Positions 35,284-48,672 of a DNA stretch of 64,000 nucleotides are shown in pieces. How positions within the stretch are numbered: position 1 is the stretch's first letter; every line of letters begins with the position of its first letter. Position numbers and translations under genes: made by a program. The notes below the pieces were generated by a model. The model was not told the origin of the DNA. It saw only the letters and a list, made by a program, of their open reading frames with translations, and made no database searches. The DNA comes from Antilocapra americana (Eukaryota; Chordata; Mammalia; Artiodactyla; Antilocapridae), in the NCBI GenBank assembly GCA_007570785.1, contig ML660777.1, positions 2,745,845-2,809,844 on the forward strand, written 5' to 3'.

Positions 35284-35378
35284 CATCTTCTCTAGTAAAA
35301 ATATCTTTTTTTCAAACAAATAGAGAGGTGTAAAGGTTGCATATACAACCATCTGAGGGGACTGTATTGCTGAAGAAC
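35284..35378 (-). CDS. ADGB: ADGB exon: calpain-like core, MVVYATFTPLYLF segment
   Basis: This 95-nt exon runs from an ATTCACAG acceptor to an ATG|GTAAGT donor. It completes a Cys codon and then encodes SSAIQSPQMVVYATFTPLYL, continuing FEKKIFLLEKM. In active calpains the KGHAYSVT strand holds the catalytic His, and MVVYATF is the best candidate for the matching strand. Human androglobin, as I remember it, has His just before MVVYATF, while this sequence has Gln. The assignment of this position is inference. A BovB fragment ends about 70 bp beyond the donor. Confidence 0.95.
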
Positions 35379-35996
35379 CTGTGAATCCAAACACATATTA
35401 TGTCATGAAAATTCTAGCCAAAATGGGCCTGGCAGGTCATGGTAGACAATTCAAATTTCTTGATGAACTTATGTTTGCTGATGAAAAATAGGTAAACGAC
35501 TTTACATGCATTTAAAAAGTGTTAACTCTCAAATGTACATCTAATGTATAGAATGTCTCATTAGTTTTACTTTCATAATAGTACCATATAATTCATTAAG
35601 AAATCATTTTACCTCAATGTAAAAAAGTTATTACATAAGCTCATTCTAGTTATTATCAGCCTATGTAACTTAACTTTCATAGAATCTTTCATTTGAATTT
35701 AAAGAAGTCTGGGAGTTTCTATGTCATTTCAGGGAGAAAGAAAACACAAATTAATCCTCTCATGAGAAAGGGAAGCTAAAAGGTAACTTAGTTTGAAATG
35801 TATAATGCTTGTAGGTTTGCTTCTGAGAATCAATATTTATTCCCTAATATCCCTGAAATTACTACATTTGATTCATGATATTTTTGTCCTTTAAAGATTC
35901 TGGTCAAAACAACAGAATTTATTTTCCTCCTGTTTTTATTTTTAATTGAAAAATGTTGTTTTATTCCTTTAAAATTCAAGCAATTCTATATAAGTG

Positions 35997-36088
35997 TGCT
36001 GCTGCTGCTGCTGCTAAGTCACTTCAGTTGTGTCCGACTCCGTGCGACCCCACAGATGGCAGCCCATCAGGCTCCCCCGTCCCTGGGA
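35997..36088 (-). mobile_element. Bov-A2-like SINE fragment with (TGC)n head
   Basis: GTGTCCGACTCCGTGCGACC, CAGATGGCAGCCCATCAGGC and CCCGTCCCTGGG, preceded by a (TGC)6 run typical of this SINE family. Confidence 0.85.
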
Positions 36089-37069
36089 TCATAATGATTA
36101 TTATTTTTTTCTTCTGTGAAAATGCCTCATATCAGTTTGATTATTAGACCAGCTAGAAGAACTGGAGAGACTAGAGGGAAATTTTTTCCTCTCCAATACG
36201 TATTTTTCATGGAGCAGAGATCTGAACCCAGGCAATTTTAGTCCTCAGTCCAAACTTTGAACTATATTCTGTATCTTGGGGTTGACCTTAATTATGAGTT
36301 TAGTAGAAAAAAGGCATTGTTACCTTCATTTTTACAAAGAAACTCAGAAAAAGGTTTTGCAATCTCACAAATATAAAGATTATCAGTAAATTTGGAGATA
36401 TTATGTCATTGACTATCAAAAAAGATTGCTTAAGGTATCAATATAAAAAATGTTTAACAGAAAATTAAAAATACAAAAAAATGACTAGTGTTTGTATTTT
36501 CTTTGCCAAACCACCAAATATCTTTCTGCAAAAATGCAAAGCCATAGCTATGAAACTGTTCTCATAAAAAAACACAATAATGTATTCAGAAAGAAAATAA
36601 AATGACAAAAATTGATAAGGCATAATACTGGAAGTAAATGGACATATTTTCATGTAAAGAGGAGTGAACTGAGAATTATACATTCTGGAAGCAGCAAGAC
36701 AGATGATCCAATGTTAGGACTATAAAGTTTTTTAAAAAGATTTTATATATACATATATATATAATTTATATAGAGGAGGACATATACTAATATATATCAA
36801 TATCTAATCAAATATTAGTATATATCTTCATTCATGTAAACACTTCTGTGACTGTTGTACCATAAGTACTTTGATAATCTTGGCTTCTGTCTCATATGTA
36901 GGATCTTGCTTCATTATGTACAACCATCTGAGAGCTTAACAGTTATGGGCAACTCTGAAAAGCTTATTTAGATATATCTGAACAAGAAATACATTTCTGT
37001 GCTCCAATGTTCTCCAGCATTTTAGGAAATGTGTACAGTGATTATTATTCTAGGAGGCTGAGAGCTTAC
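36089..37069. other. ADGB intron, nothing recognised
   Basis: Donor-side intron of the exon 37070-37210; AT-rich, with a TA repeat near 36740. Confidence 0.5.
36735..36772. repeat. AT-rich simple repeat
   Basis: Imperfect TATATA run (ATATACATATATATATAATT). Confidence 0.8.
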
Positions 37070-37210
37070 AATCTGACAGAGACTGTAGAGAATATTGTAC
37101 ATCTGATGAGGGTCTTGAACCATGTATTGACCATTTGAATCTTTCCTTTTCTCTTTCCTTCTCTCCATCTTTACTCCTCTTCTTTCCAAGTTCTTTGGCA
37201 TCAGCTTTGT
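37070..37210 (-). CDS. ADGB: ADGB exon: basic/charged linker
   Basis: This 141-nt exon follows a CATGTTAG acceptor and ends in a T|GTAAGC donor. It encodes KADAKELGKKRSKDGEKE, then REKERFKWSIHGSRPSSDVQ and ends SLQSLSD. This is the second half of the charged insert within the calpain-like part. Compared with the human protein as I recall it, there is a four-residue expansion in the GEKE/REKE run, so this segment also varies in length. The GSRPSS..QYS.QSLSD part is strongly conserved and could be a linear interaction motif or a return to the folded core. Confidence 0.94.
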
Positions 37211-37908
37211 CTAACATGTTAAAAAAATACAATAAATCCTTTAACTACAAAATCTCAATCTATATTGCTTATTCAATTAGTATTGTAAAAGAAAACTAAA
37301 ACAATAGTATTATTTAAGTTTAAAAAAAAATAGCCACAAACTTCCCCAAACACTACTCACCTCGAAATAGTAATATCAAAATAAAACAAAAGCTTTAAAA
37401 ATTGACATATATTGTGAAAGACATGGCATTACTGACTACAAATGACTTTATGCTAAATGTAGATAATCAGGTGAATATAATTTATTTGTATAAAATCATG
37501 GTGTCAGGCTAGTCTCATTTTAAAAAGAAAAAAAAATCAGGAAAAAATGTATTTAAAGTTGAGTCCTAAATGTGGAGCCCTCTTAGACTTTATTTGAGGC
37601 CTGCATTTCAAGAAACTCAGCTTTCTGCTTCTAGAATATCTTCTGGTGGAGACTGGCCACCAACCAACATCCACACCAACATCTTATTGTCAACAGATGT
37701 ACATAGTAAACTCAGTACACAGAACCACCTACCACTTGGATTTCCATCCGTATTTACATTTCTGCGAAACATGTTTTCATTCACCTTGAAAAATTCCCCG
37801 AGATTTTCTATTTCCTAATAAATCCTTTCTAAATCTAAAACAGAAATTTCAAATTTCTGCCATTCATTCTTTTGTCATTTGCTAAATTTGTAATCAGTAT
37901 TGATCAGG

Positions 37909-37990
37909 TTTTTTTTTCAGTTTTTTAAAAATTTATTTATTTTGATTGGAGGCTAATTAATTTACAATATTGTAGTGGTTTTTGCACATC
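37909..37990 (-). mobile_element. Bovine-type L1 3' terminal fragment
   Basis: T-rich run followed by GATTGGAGGCTAATTAATTT ACAATATTGTAGTGG, the complement of the L1 3' terminus. Confidence 0.75.
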
Positions 37991-38259
37991 AGGTTTTTTG
38001 TTTAATTGAGTATACAAAAAAACTGTAACATTAACATGTGCTGTCTTTTAGCCTCTAAAATAAAACTACCTTGGATCTTAGCTTTATAGTAGATTTAACA
38101 TCTATGCTAGATATAAAGGCAAAGATAACTATAAGTGTAGGATGAAACATTTAATTGGGAAACAAATATAAAAATAGATGATCAGAATTTTATTTTGTGG
38201 TTTTGACTTAAAACTAGTTACAGGTAATAATATATGACTTCATGTATGATTTTTAAAAT

Positions 38260-38464
38260 AGGCTTCCCTGGTGGCTCTGACAGCAAAGAATCTGCCTGCA
38301 ATACGAGATGCCTGGGTTTAATCCCTGAGTCAGGAAGATCCCCTGGAAAAAGAAATGGCAACCCATTCCAGCATTATTGCCTGGGAAATCCCATGGACAG
38401 AGGAGCCTGGTGAGCTCCATGGGGTTGCAAAGAGTCAGAGACAACTGAGAGACTAATACTTTCA
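38260..38464 (+). mobile_element. Bov-tA SINE
   Basis: GGCTTCCCTGGTGGCTCTGA to GACAACTGAGAGACTAATAC. Confidence 0.92.
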
Positions 38465-38999
38465 CTTATACTAAAAGTCTATATAAAACCCATAATTTAA
38501 AGTAATATATAATAAAATCTGTAAATAAGAAAAACACACTCTTCATATAGAAATTTGGAGAGTATGCAAAAATTTTTACCAAAATGTGTTTTTGCCAATA
38601 CCATGAATAAATTTATTGTTCCTCTGTCATATCATTTCACCCATCTGGCCAACCCCTCCGAGTAAAATTAGCAGCTGAGTCCTACATGCTAATGGAGATA
38701 ATCATCTGCTAGTTCTGCACAAGCTTCTGCCCTATTTTAAATAATCATGAGAACCTTCATCTCTACCTCCACCTTACTCTCAGCTCATAAATGGTATGCT
38801 TATAAAGAGAGAGAATAGAAGTCTTTTTTCAGAAACCCTCAACTCTCTATCAAACCCATTAACAGACTGATATCTGCATACATCCTCTCGCTCATACCCT
38901 GTGCCAATCTGTTAGGATGGAGGAAACATGGCTCCCCAGGTTGGACTAATCCCTTCACTTTGGCTCTCTGGAAACCTATGCTATGGCTTTATCTCAACC

Positions 39000-39683
39000 A
39001 CCTCTTCAAAATTGCCACGTAAAAATACTCGACCCTTCTTCATTAGATAAAAGTTTAAACTTTTAAACCTTAGTTAAAAGTTTTTCACGAATCCCCCATT
39101 TTCCTTGACAGCTTTCACTTTTTCACTCTCCTATTCTTCACAAATTGATAACAGAGTTGCTTATACATTATTTTACTTCCCACTTATTTCTTCATCTCTC
39201 CAGTGTGTCTTCCACGTTCATCATTTACCAGTGCCCAGTGCCCTCTGTATCATAAAATCTAACAGAGAAATTTGAATTCCCATCATATTTCAACTCTCAA
39301 CACTATTTAGAGCAGACAATCTCTCAGATTCTTGAAATGTTCTTTTCCTTTGATTTTCAACAGTGATGTGCTCTGCTGATCTTCCTATTTTTCTGATCAT
39401 TCTTTAACCTCCTTTGCCAGCTCATTATTTTGTACCAGCTCTCAGGTATTTAGCTTCTTTAAAGCTTAGTCTTAAGGTTCCTAGTCTTCTCACTCTACAC
39501 CATCTCCTAGGGAATATCATTCATCATTTGATTTAGCATGCATTTGTCAATGATTCCCAAGTGCATATCAACAGCCTGGAAAGCCTGACATGAAAAGTAC
39601 ACTTGATTTCTTAAAGGCACCTCAAACTCAATATGTTCTAAATCATTTTTTTATTCTTCTCTTAATGCCATTCCTCTTTTTGC
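39000..39683. repeat. Ancient repeat-like segment, family uncertain
   Basis: Pyrimidine-rich text such as CTAGTCTTCTCACTCTACAC, CAATGATTCCCAAGTGCATA and GGCACCTCAAACTCAATATG recalls very old mammalian LINE remnants. No clear ends. Confidence 0.35.
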
Positions 39684-40660
39684 ATTCAGTTCAGTTCAGT
39701 TAGTTGCTCAGTCACTCAGTTCATGGGATTCCGACTCTTCACAATCCCATGAACCATAGCACATCAGGCCTCCCTGTCCATTGTCAACTCTTGGAGTCTA
39801 CCCAAACCCATGTCCGTTGAGTGGGTGATGCCACCCAACCACCTCATCCTTTGTCATCCCCTTCTCCTCCTTCCTTCAATCTTTCCCAGCATCAGGGTCT
39901 TTTCAAATGAGTCAGCTTTTCACATCAGGTGGTCACAGTGTTGGAGTTTCAGCTTCAATATCAGTTCTTCCAGTGAACACCCAGGAATGATCTTCTTTAG
40001 GATGGACTGGTTGGATCTCCTTGCAGTCCAAGGGACTCTCAAGAGTCTTCTCCAACACCACAGTTCAAAAGCATCAATTGTTCGGCACTCAGTTTTCTTT
40101 GTAGTCCAACTCTCACATCCATACATGACTACTGGAAAAACCACAGCCTTGACTAGATGGACCTTTGTCGACAAAGTAATGCCTCTGCTTTTTAATATGC
40201 TGTCTAGGTTGGTCATAACTTTCTTTCCAGGGAATAAGAGTCTTTTAATTTCATGGCTGCAGTCACCATCTGAAGTGATTTTGGAGCCCCCCAAAATAAT
40301 AAAGTCAGCCACTGTTTCCACTGTTTCCCCATCTATTTGCCATGAAGTGATGGGACCGGATGCCATGATCTTAGTTTTCTGAATGCTGAGCTTTAAGCCA
40401 ACTTTTTCACTGTCCTCTTTCACTTTCATCAAGAAGCTTTTTAGTTCTTCTTCACTTTCTGCCAAAAAGGTGGTGTCGTCTGCATATCTGAGGTTATTGA
40501 TATTTCTCCCAGCAATCTTGATTCCAGCTTGTGTTTCATCCAGGCCAGTGTTTCCCATGAGGTACTCTGCATATAAGTTAAATAAGCAGGGTGACAGTAT
40601 ATAGCCTTGATGTACTCCTTTTCCTATTTGGAACCAGTCTGTTGTTCCATGTCCAGTTCT
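39684..40660 (-). mobile_element. BovB (RTE) LINE, 3' part of split copy
   Basis: This is BovB 3' sequence in minus orientation, ending in the typical AGTTC-rich tail at the low-coordinate side. It carries a 212-codon remnant of the reverse transcriptase with the catalytic YADD motif (NNLRYADDTTFLAESEEEL) and the following GDCSHEIKR region. It continues at 42288-42818 beyond the inserted HNRNPA1 pseudogene. Confidence 0.92.
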
Positions 40661-42272
<1,612 letters not shown>

Positions 42273-42287
42273 TCCATGTCCAGTTCT

Positions 42288-42818
42288 AACTGTTGCTTCC
42301 TGACCTGCATAGGTTTCCCAATAGGCAGGTCAGGTGGTCTGGTATTCCCATGTCTTGAAGAATTTTCCACAGTTTATTGTGATCCACACAGTCAAAGGCT
42401 TTGGCATAGTCAATAAATCAGAAATAGATATTTATCTGGAATACTCTTGCTTTTTCAATGATCCAGCAGATGTTCGCAATTTGATCTCTAGTTCCTCTGC
42501 CTTTTCTAAAACCAGCTTGAACATCTGGAAGTTCACAGTTTCATATTGTTGAAGCCTGGCTTGGAGAATTTTAAGCTTTACTTTCCTAGTGTGTGAGATG
42601 AGTGCAACTGTGCGGTAGTTTGAGCATTTTTTGGCATTGCCTTTCTTTGGGATTGGAATGAAAACTGACCTTTTCCAATTCTGTGGCCACTGCCGAGTTT
42701 TCCAAATTTGCTGACATATTGAGTGCAGCACTTTTACAGCATCATCTTTTAGGATTTGAAATAGCTCAACTGGAATTCCATTACCTCCACTACCCAGCTG
42801 AATTAAACATACTACCAT
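42288..42818 (-). mobile_element. BovB (RTE) LINE, 5' part of split copy
   Basis: This continues the BovB of 39684-40660 on the far side of the HNRNPA1 insertion. It encodes a degraded upstream RT segment (GNGIPVELFQILKDDAVKVL, IPIPKKGNAKKCSNYR). It is truncated at its 5' end near 42818. Confidence 0.9.
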
Positions 42819-42904
42819 CTATCCAGTTCTGCAAGTAAGAATTCTACAAATTCTTTTTGCCACATCCAGGCATTTTTTACTTTATAAGTATCTCTCAATC
42901 ATTT

Positions 42905-43640
42905 ACTTATATCTGCTTTTCCACTATGACTATCCTATTAACCTACTCCAAGCTACTATCATCTCCAACATGAGCTTATACAACAATCATTAAATTGTTT
43001 TTTCTGTGACTTCTCATGCCACTGAGCTTCCACCTCCACCTTCATTCCAAGTTATTTTTTCCTCAGATAACCAGAATATTCTTTTCAAAATGTGAAATAG
43101 ATCATGATTCAACTCTAAACTCTTCAGTAGCTGTCAACAGCTCTTTGGTAAAGATCAAACATTAGCATGATCTAGAAGTTTTTTGACATGATCACTCTCC
43201 TACCTACTTCTTCATGTTCTTCTTAAGCCACTTTATTCCTCACATCCTCTTTTCCAGCTGAAAACATCTACCAAGTCTTCCAAGTCACTGTCATTTCTGC
43301 TGATGCCTCATAATATTTATATATGCTCTCTTTTCTACCTAGAATTCTCTTCCTTTCACAGTCCATCATCTTCCCCCAGATATCCTTCTAATTTTTGCAA
43401 ACACAGCTAAAAATTCCTTAAGGAACTCTTCCCTGGTGCCCCAGACTAGGTCTCCCATATGAACAACTTATAGTTTCCTGTAATTCCCTTCAAGACTCAT
43501 GCTTTAGTATGTATTTATGATTTTTAAAATTAACGTTAGTCCCTCTCACATTACCTAAGCTCTAAAAGATGAGATCCACATCTGATTTTGTTCAAGTTAC
43601 CACTAATTCCTGAAACACTTATGGGTATTCACAACAAGTA
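42905..43640. repeat. Ancient L2-like LINE remnant
   Basis: Pattern GATCATGATTCAACTCTAAACTC, CTACCTAGAATTCTCTTCCT, CCCAGATATCCTTCTAATTT and AGGAACTCTTCCCTGGTGCC follows an L2 3' region. A Bov-tA follows at 43646. Confidence 0.55.
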
Positions 43641-43645
43641 GTACA

Positions 43646-43828
43646 TTGATCTTTGTGACTCCATGGACTATAGCCCACCAGGCTCCTCTGTCCATGGAAT
43701 TCTCCAGGCAAGAATACTGGAGTGGGTTGCCATTGCCTTCTCCAGGGGATCTTTCTGGCCCAGGGTTTGAACCCAAGTCTCCAGCATTGCAGGCAGATTC
43801 TTTACTGACTGAGCCATCAGGGAAGCCT
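43646..43828 (-). mobile_element. Bov-tA SINE
   Basis: ATTGATCTTTGTGACTCCAT to GCCATCAGGGAAGCC in reverse. It sits in the old L2-like sequence. Confidence 0.9.
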
Positions 43829-43867
43829 AAGTACAGTGAATGAATGGTTAACTGGATGGATGGATGC

Positions 43868-44074
43868 TGCTGTTGTTAAGTTTCTAAGTCATGTCCAACT
43901 CTTTGCAACCCCATGGACTGTAGCCTGCCCCTCTGCCCATGGGATTTCCCAGACAAGAATACTGGAATGGGTTGTCATTTCCTTCTCCAGGGGATCTTCC
44001 CAACCCAGGGATCAAACCTGCATCTTCTGCATCATAGGCAGATTCTTTACCACTGAGCTGCCTGGGAAACCCAG
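43868..44074 (-). mobile_element. Bov-tA SINE
   Basis: GCTGCTGTTGTTAAGTTTCT to CTGAGCTGCCTGGGAAACCC in reverse. Confidence 0.9.
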
Positions 44075-45029
44075 ATAGATGAAGGACAGACAGATGTTAA
44101 TTTGTGATACACGAGAAAGCGATTCCAGGTTCAAATTAATTTAGGATACACTGGGTAAAACAAATTTAACCTGCCTATCTTTTCATTTTCACTTTCTTTT
44201 ATAAACTAATGCACATTAGATTATTTTAAGAGGGATCCATGATGGATCCCTTAATTTTTTTGCTTATCTTTGAGGAACATTTACAGTAGTTATTTCAGGG
44301 CAGTATATGATTGGAAATGTTGATGTGCAGGATCTAAATAAGAACAAAAAGTCAATATCTTATAAAACATAAATATTTGAAAGATTGTTATAGATGTTAT
44401 CACTGTTATACAAAAAATTGAATATTTTCTAGTATATTCAACTCTACTCACAAGCATTATTGTTCATATGTATGGCTAAATGAAATATTTTAGAAAGTAT
44501 AAAATGATCACTTATTAAATATATTTCTCACTTTAAGAAAAATGCTTCTACACTTTGTAAAATAACTTGAAAAATATATTTTTAAAATTTTAACTTTCAC
44601 ATTATAATAAACAACGTACAAATCATAGTCTAATCTGTGTCCATTTCACATTTTCTTACAAGAAAAATAGGACTACTTTTCAGGCTTGGTGTTTTGACCC
44701 TTTCCACTCTACATAAGATATATAAGAAAGATGTGTTTAATAAAGGGAAATTGAAAACTTAATGTGTTTTTTATATTAATACTATATTAATAAAATACCA
44801 TTAAAATATATACTTACCTTTGATTGTAAGGAGAACACATATAGTGAAATAATTAACATAAACATCACTGCAAGCTCTAATATCCAGGAAACAGAGAAAC
44901 TTGAATGACTATTCTCACAACACTTAATAAATGGCAATGCTTATAAATAGTTATAAAACTCAGTAATGATTACAAAGCATTTATATTCAATATCCATACT
45001 GAATAACATTGTGATATAAATTGTCTTAC
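44075..45029. other. ADGB intron, nothing recognised
   Basis: Very AT-rich donor-side intron of the exon 45030-45259; no repeat identified. Confidence 0.5.
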
Positions 45030-45259
45030 CCTTTAAAACCCTTTCACTTTTCTCAGGCAATTTTAGTGTCGTTATTGAATTTTCAGGTTTGAATTCCTTG
45101 CCATCTTTCACTTCTTTCCCATCCTTCACGTCTTTTCCTTGTTCTTTTATTTTGGCATCTATGTCAGTGATTTTGCTTTCAGAGCCAGACTCATCTGACA
45201 GCTTAAACTCAGGCAATATTTCTCTCAAGAGCTCCCAAACTTTGTCCGTATATCCTGGG
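45030..45259 (-). CDS. ADGB: ADGB exon: end of calpain segment plus charged Lys/Asp/Glu repeat
   Basis: This 230-nt exon is the longest here. It has a CCTAAG acceptor and a G|GTAAGA donor. It starts PGYTDKVWELLREILPEF and then becomes a hydrophilic Lys/Asp/Glu/Ser-rich linker of about 50 residues. The linker contains a direct 18-nt coding tandem repeat at 45094-45129 (VKDGKE twice, three mismatches at DNA level). Human androglobin has a similar but differently arranged GKE/KDGKE run, so the linker looks length-variable among mammals. It probably forms a disordered insertion in the protease fold. The exon is followed at once by intron and lies about 215 bp from a degenerate L1. Confidence 0.95.
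45094..45129 (-). repeat. ADGB: Coding 18-nt tandem repeat in ADGB
   Basis: Two 18-nt units encode VKDGKE twice with three base differences, in frame, within the exon 45030-45259. Confidence 0.9.
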
Positions 45260-45857
45260 CTTAGGTGAAAAACAAAATTAATTTCCAAATTAAACTTTTT
45301 ACTCTACATCAAGAATTTACTGACATAAAAAACATGAACTTGTTATTTCACAAGACCGATCAATAGTTACTTCACATTTCAATTAAAAACACCGTTATGT
45401 ATTCATTCATTCAACAAGCATTGATTAAGTGCCTACTCTGTACTGGGCTTTGCTGATGCAAAGAGACCAAATACCGAGTTCCAGTTAAGATGGTGATATA
45501 GGAGGACTCTAAACTCACTTCTTCCTAGGGACACAGCAAATTTATAGCTACATACAGAACAATTTTCTTTGGGGAAAAAAAAATAGCTGAGGAATTCCTA
45601 CATATCTGTCAAATGAGAATGGATAGGAGAGGCTGAGACACAGTCTTGCCATAAAACCCAGCCAGTGCAGTGACCCACAATTTGGAGAGAACTCACATTC
45701 TGAAGATTTTCCCTGAGGAGGCAAGGGTTTGTACCCAGCATCATCTGGCATTCCAACTTTTATGATCTGCATATCAAAGAGAAGTTCCCCAAACTCACAG
45801 TTTTGAAAGACAGCAGGGTTTGCATCCATGAGGCCCACAAGATTATAGCAAACTCAA

Positions 45858-46052
45858 AGTGAAAGTTTTAGTCACTCAGTCATGTCTGACTCTTTGTGAC
45901 CCCATCGACTGTAGCCTGCCAGGCTCCTCTATCCATGGGATTCTCCAGGCAAGAATACTGGAGTGGGTTTCCGTTCCCTTCTCCAAGGGATCTTCCTGAC
46001 CCAGAGATCGAAACCAGGTCTATATTTCAGGCAGGTCCTTTACTGTCTGAAA
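45858..46052 (-). mobile_element. Bov-tA SINE
   Basis: AAGTGAAAGTTTTAGTCACT to AGGTCCTTTACTGTCTGAAA. The tRNA head is eroded. Confidence 0.88.
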
Positions 46053-46191
46053 CAGTTCTTAAAGGGCTTTCATGCACTCACCAATCCCAAGGCCAGTGTA
46101 TAGAAAAACACCAAATAGGAGACTTTAATACCCCACTTTCTTCCATAAATATATCTTCCAGACAGAAAATCGATAAGAAAACTTTAATCTT

Positions 46192-46396
46192 GTGAAAGTC
46201 GCTCAGTCGTGTCTGACTCTGCAACCCCATGGACTGTAGCCTGCCAGTCTCCTATGTCCATGGAATTCTCCAGGCAAAAATACTGGAGTGGGTAGCCTCT
46301 CCCTTCTCCAGCAGATCTTCCCAGCCCAGGCATCGAACTGGGTTCTCCTGCATGCAGGCAGATTCTTTACCAGCTGAGATACCAGGGAAACTCATT
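46192..46396 (-). mobile_element. Bov-tA SINE
   Basis: GTGAAAGTCGCTCAGTCGTG to GAGATACCAGGGAAACTC. Confidence 0.92.
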
Positions 46397-46904
46397 GGTC
46401 CTGAGAGACACATTAAAGAAAATGGACTTAGACACATACAGAACACTCCATCCTAAAGCAACAGAATACATTTCTCTACATGGAGTATTCTCCAGAATAG
46501 ATCATGTTAAGTCACAAAAAATAATTTAATGAATTCAAGAAGATTGAAATCATAGCACCCACCTTTTCCAACCACATCTTTTCTAGTATGAAACTAGAAT
46601 TTAATTACAAGAAGAAAACTGGGAAATTCACAGCTATGTGGAGATTAAACATCATGCTACTGACCAACCAATGGGTCAAAGAAGAAATCAACAAACTTCT
46701 TTGAGATAAATAAAATGGAAGTACAACATAACAAAAATACAACAGATGCAGCAACAGCAAAACAAATATAACAAGACAAAAGTAATTCTAAGAGGTACAT
46801 CAAGAAATTAGATCTTAAAAATACTACCTAACTTCACACCTTAAAGAACTAAAAGAAGAATAAATGAAGCTTAAAGTTAGTAGAAGGAAGGTAATAATAA
46901 ATGT

Positions 46905-47046
46905 GGTGGTGGTAAGTCACTTCAGTCATGTCTGATTCTTTGAGACCCTGTATGGACTGTAGCCCATCAGGCTCCTCTATCCACAGGATTCTCCAGGCAA
47001 GAGTACTGGAGTGGACTGCCATGCCCTCTTCCAGGGGATCTTCCCG
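46905..47046 (-). mobile_element. Bov-tA SINE, partial
   Basis: GTAAGTCACTTCAGTCATGT to CTTCCAGGGGATCTTCCCGA. The tRNA head is missing. Confidence 0.85.
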
Positions 47047-47965
47047 AATAACAAATATCAGAGTGGAAATAAATAATTGAGAGACTAAAAAGACAATAGG
47101 AAAAAATCAAAGTAAGTAAGAGCTGGTTTTTTGAAAGGACAGACAAAACTAAAAAGCCCTTAACTAGAATCATCAACAAAAAACAAATAAATAAAATCAG
47201 AAATGAAACAGACATATTGTACTTAACACACAAAATAAAAAGAACCATAAAAGACTATGAGAAACAAATATACAACAAGCTGGACAACCTAAAAGAAATG
47301 GATAAATTCCTGGAAACATACCACTTACCAATACAAAGAAACAAACTGAACAGACCAGGTTTTAATTTTAACTAATTAAAATTAAAATCTGAATTAATAA
47401 ATAAAAAGATAATCCAGTCAGTAAATGGGCAGAGGATCTGAACAGACATATTTCCAAGGAAGGTAAACCAATGGTCAACAGGTACAACAAAATGGGTTAA
47501 ACATCACTAATCATCAGGTAAAATGTAAGTCAAACCCACAATGAGTTATAATCACATGCATACTAGTTATCATCAAAAAGATAAGAAATGACAAGTGTTG
47601 GCAAGGATATGGAGCAAAAGGAACCCTTGTACACTGGTGGTAGGAACATAAGTTGATATAGCCAGTATAGAAAACAGTATGGAATTTCCTCAAAAAATTA
47701 AAAATAGAACTATCACATAGTCCCACAACTCCACTTCTGGGTATTTATCCATAGGAAATGAAAGCACTAACTCAAAAAGAGAGAAGTTTGTCAAAAAGAA
47801 CAATCTCATGTTCTTTGCAATGCTATTTACAAGATGTATGTGTCTATGGATAGATGAATGAATAAAGCATAGTATTCATATACACAATGCAACATTGTTA
47901 AGCCATAAAAAAAGGAAAGAGATCTTGCCATCTGCAACAATGTGGATGGACTTTGAGGACATTAG

Positions 47966-48176
47966 TAGTGGTGGTTTAGTTGCTTGGTCATCTCTGACTC
48001 TTGCAACCCCATGTACTGTAGCTGGCCAGGCTCCTTTGTCCATGGGATTTCCCAGACAAGAATAATGGAGTGGGTTGCCATTTCCTTTTCTAGGGGATCT
48101 TCCTGAACCAGGAATAGAACCTGGGCCTCCTGTATTGCAGATGGACTCTTTACCGACTGAGCTATGAAGAATGCCC
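47966..48176 (-). mobile_element. Bov-tA SINE
   Basis: TAGTGGTGGTTTAGTTGCTT to TTTACCGACTGAGCTATGA. Confidence 0.9.
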
Positions 48177-48585
48177 CTTGAGGATATTATACTAAGTAAA
48201 ATATGTCAAAGAAAGACAAATACTGTATGATTTGTTTCACTTATATATGGAATCTGAAAACAAACACACTCATTAATATAGAGAATAGATTTGTGGTTGC
48301 CAGAGGCAAAGGGTGGAATTTGGGCATGATAGTGAAGGTATTCCAAAAATACAAATTTCCAGTTATACAATAAATGAGTCAGAGCATTGTAATGCACAGC
48401 AGGGTGACTGTGGTTAATAATACAGTGGTGTATACTTGCAAGTTGCTAAGAGAGTAGCTCTTAAAAGTTTCACCACAAGAAAAAAAATTATAACCATGTG
48501 TGGTGATGCCTGTTAACTAGATCCGTGCTGACCATTTCTCAGTATATAAAAAACATTGAATTACCATGTTGTATTCATTCATGCT

Positions 48586-48672
48586 AAGTTGCTTCAGTTG
48601 TGTCCAACTCTGTGACCACATGGACCACAGCCTGCCAGACTCCTCTATCCATGGGGATTCTCCAGGCAAGAA
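48586..48672 (-). mobile_element. Bov-A-like SINE fragment
   Basis: AAGTTGCTTCAGTTGTGTCC to GATTCTCCAGGCAAGAATT, directly joined to BovB at 48673. Confidence 0.8.

Larger units (their letters stand above)
45475..48585 (+). mobile_element. Degenerate L1 with internal deletion, interrupted by four Bov-tA
   Basis: It starts with L1 5' leader-like sequence (GTTCCAGTTAAGATGGTGAT), then an endonuclease remnant (IGDFNTPLSSI near 46107) and the EN-RT linker (47050-47390). It then jumps at about 47390 directly to the C-terminal ORF2 part and a 3' UTR ending near 48580. The reverse-transcriptase region is missing. Inserted minus-strand Bov-tA copies lie at 45858, 46192, 46905 and 47966. Confidence 0.75.

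Noticed and set aside
39810..40382. 190-codon plus-strand frame
   Set aside because: Antisense of BovB reverse transcriptase; recurring similar frames at 21927, 30511 and 62151 are the same BovB antisense.
45548..45838. 96-codon minus-strand frame between ADGB exons
   Set aside because: Lies in degenerate L1 leader sequence in reverse; exon phases on both sides already join without it.
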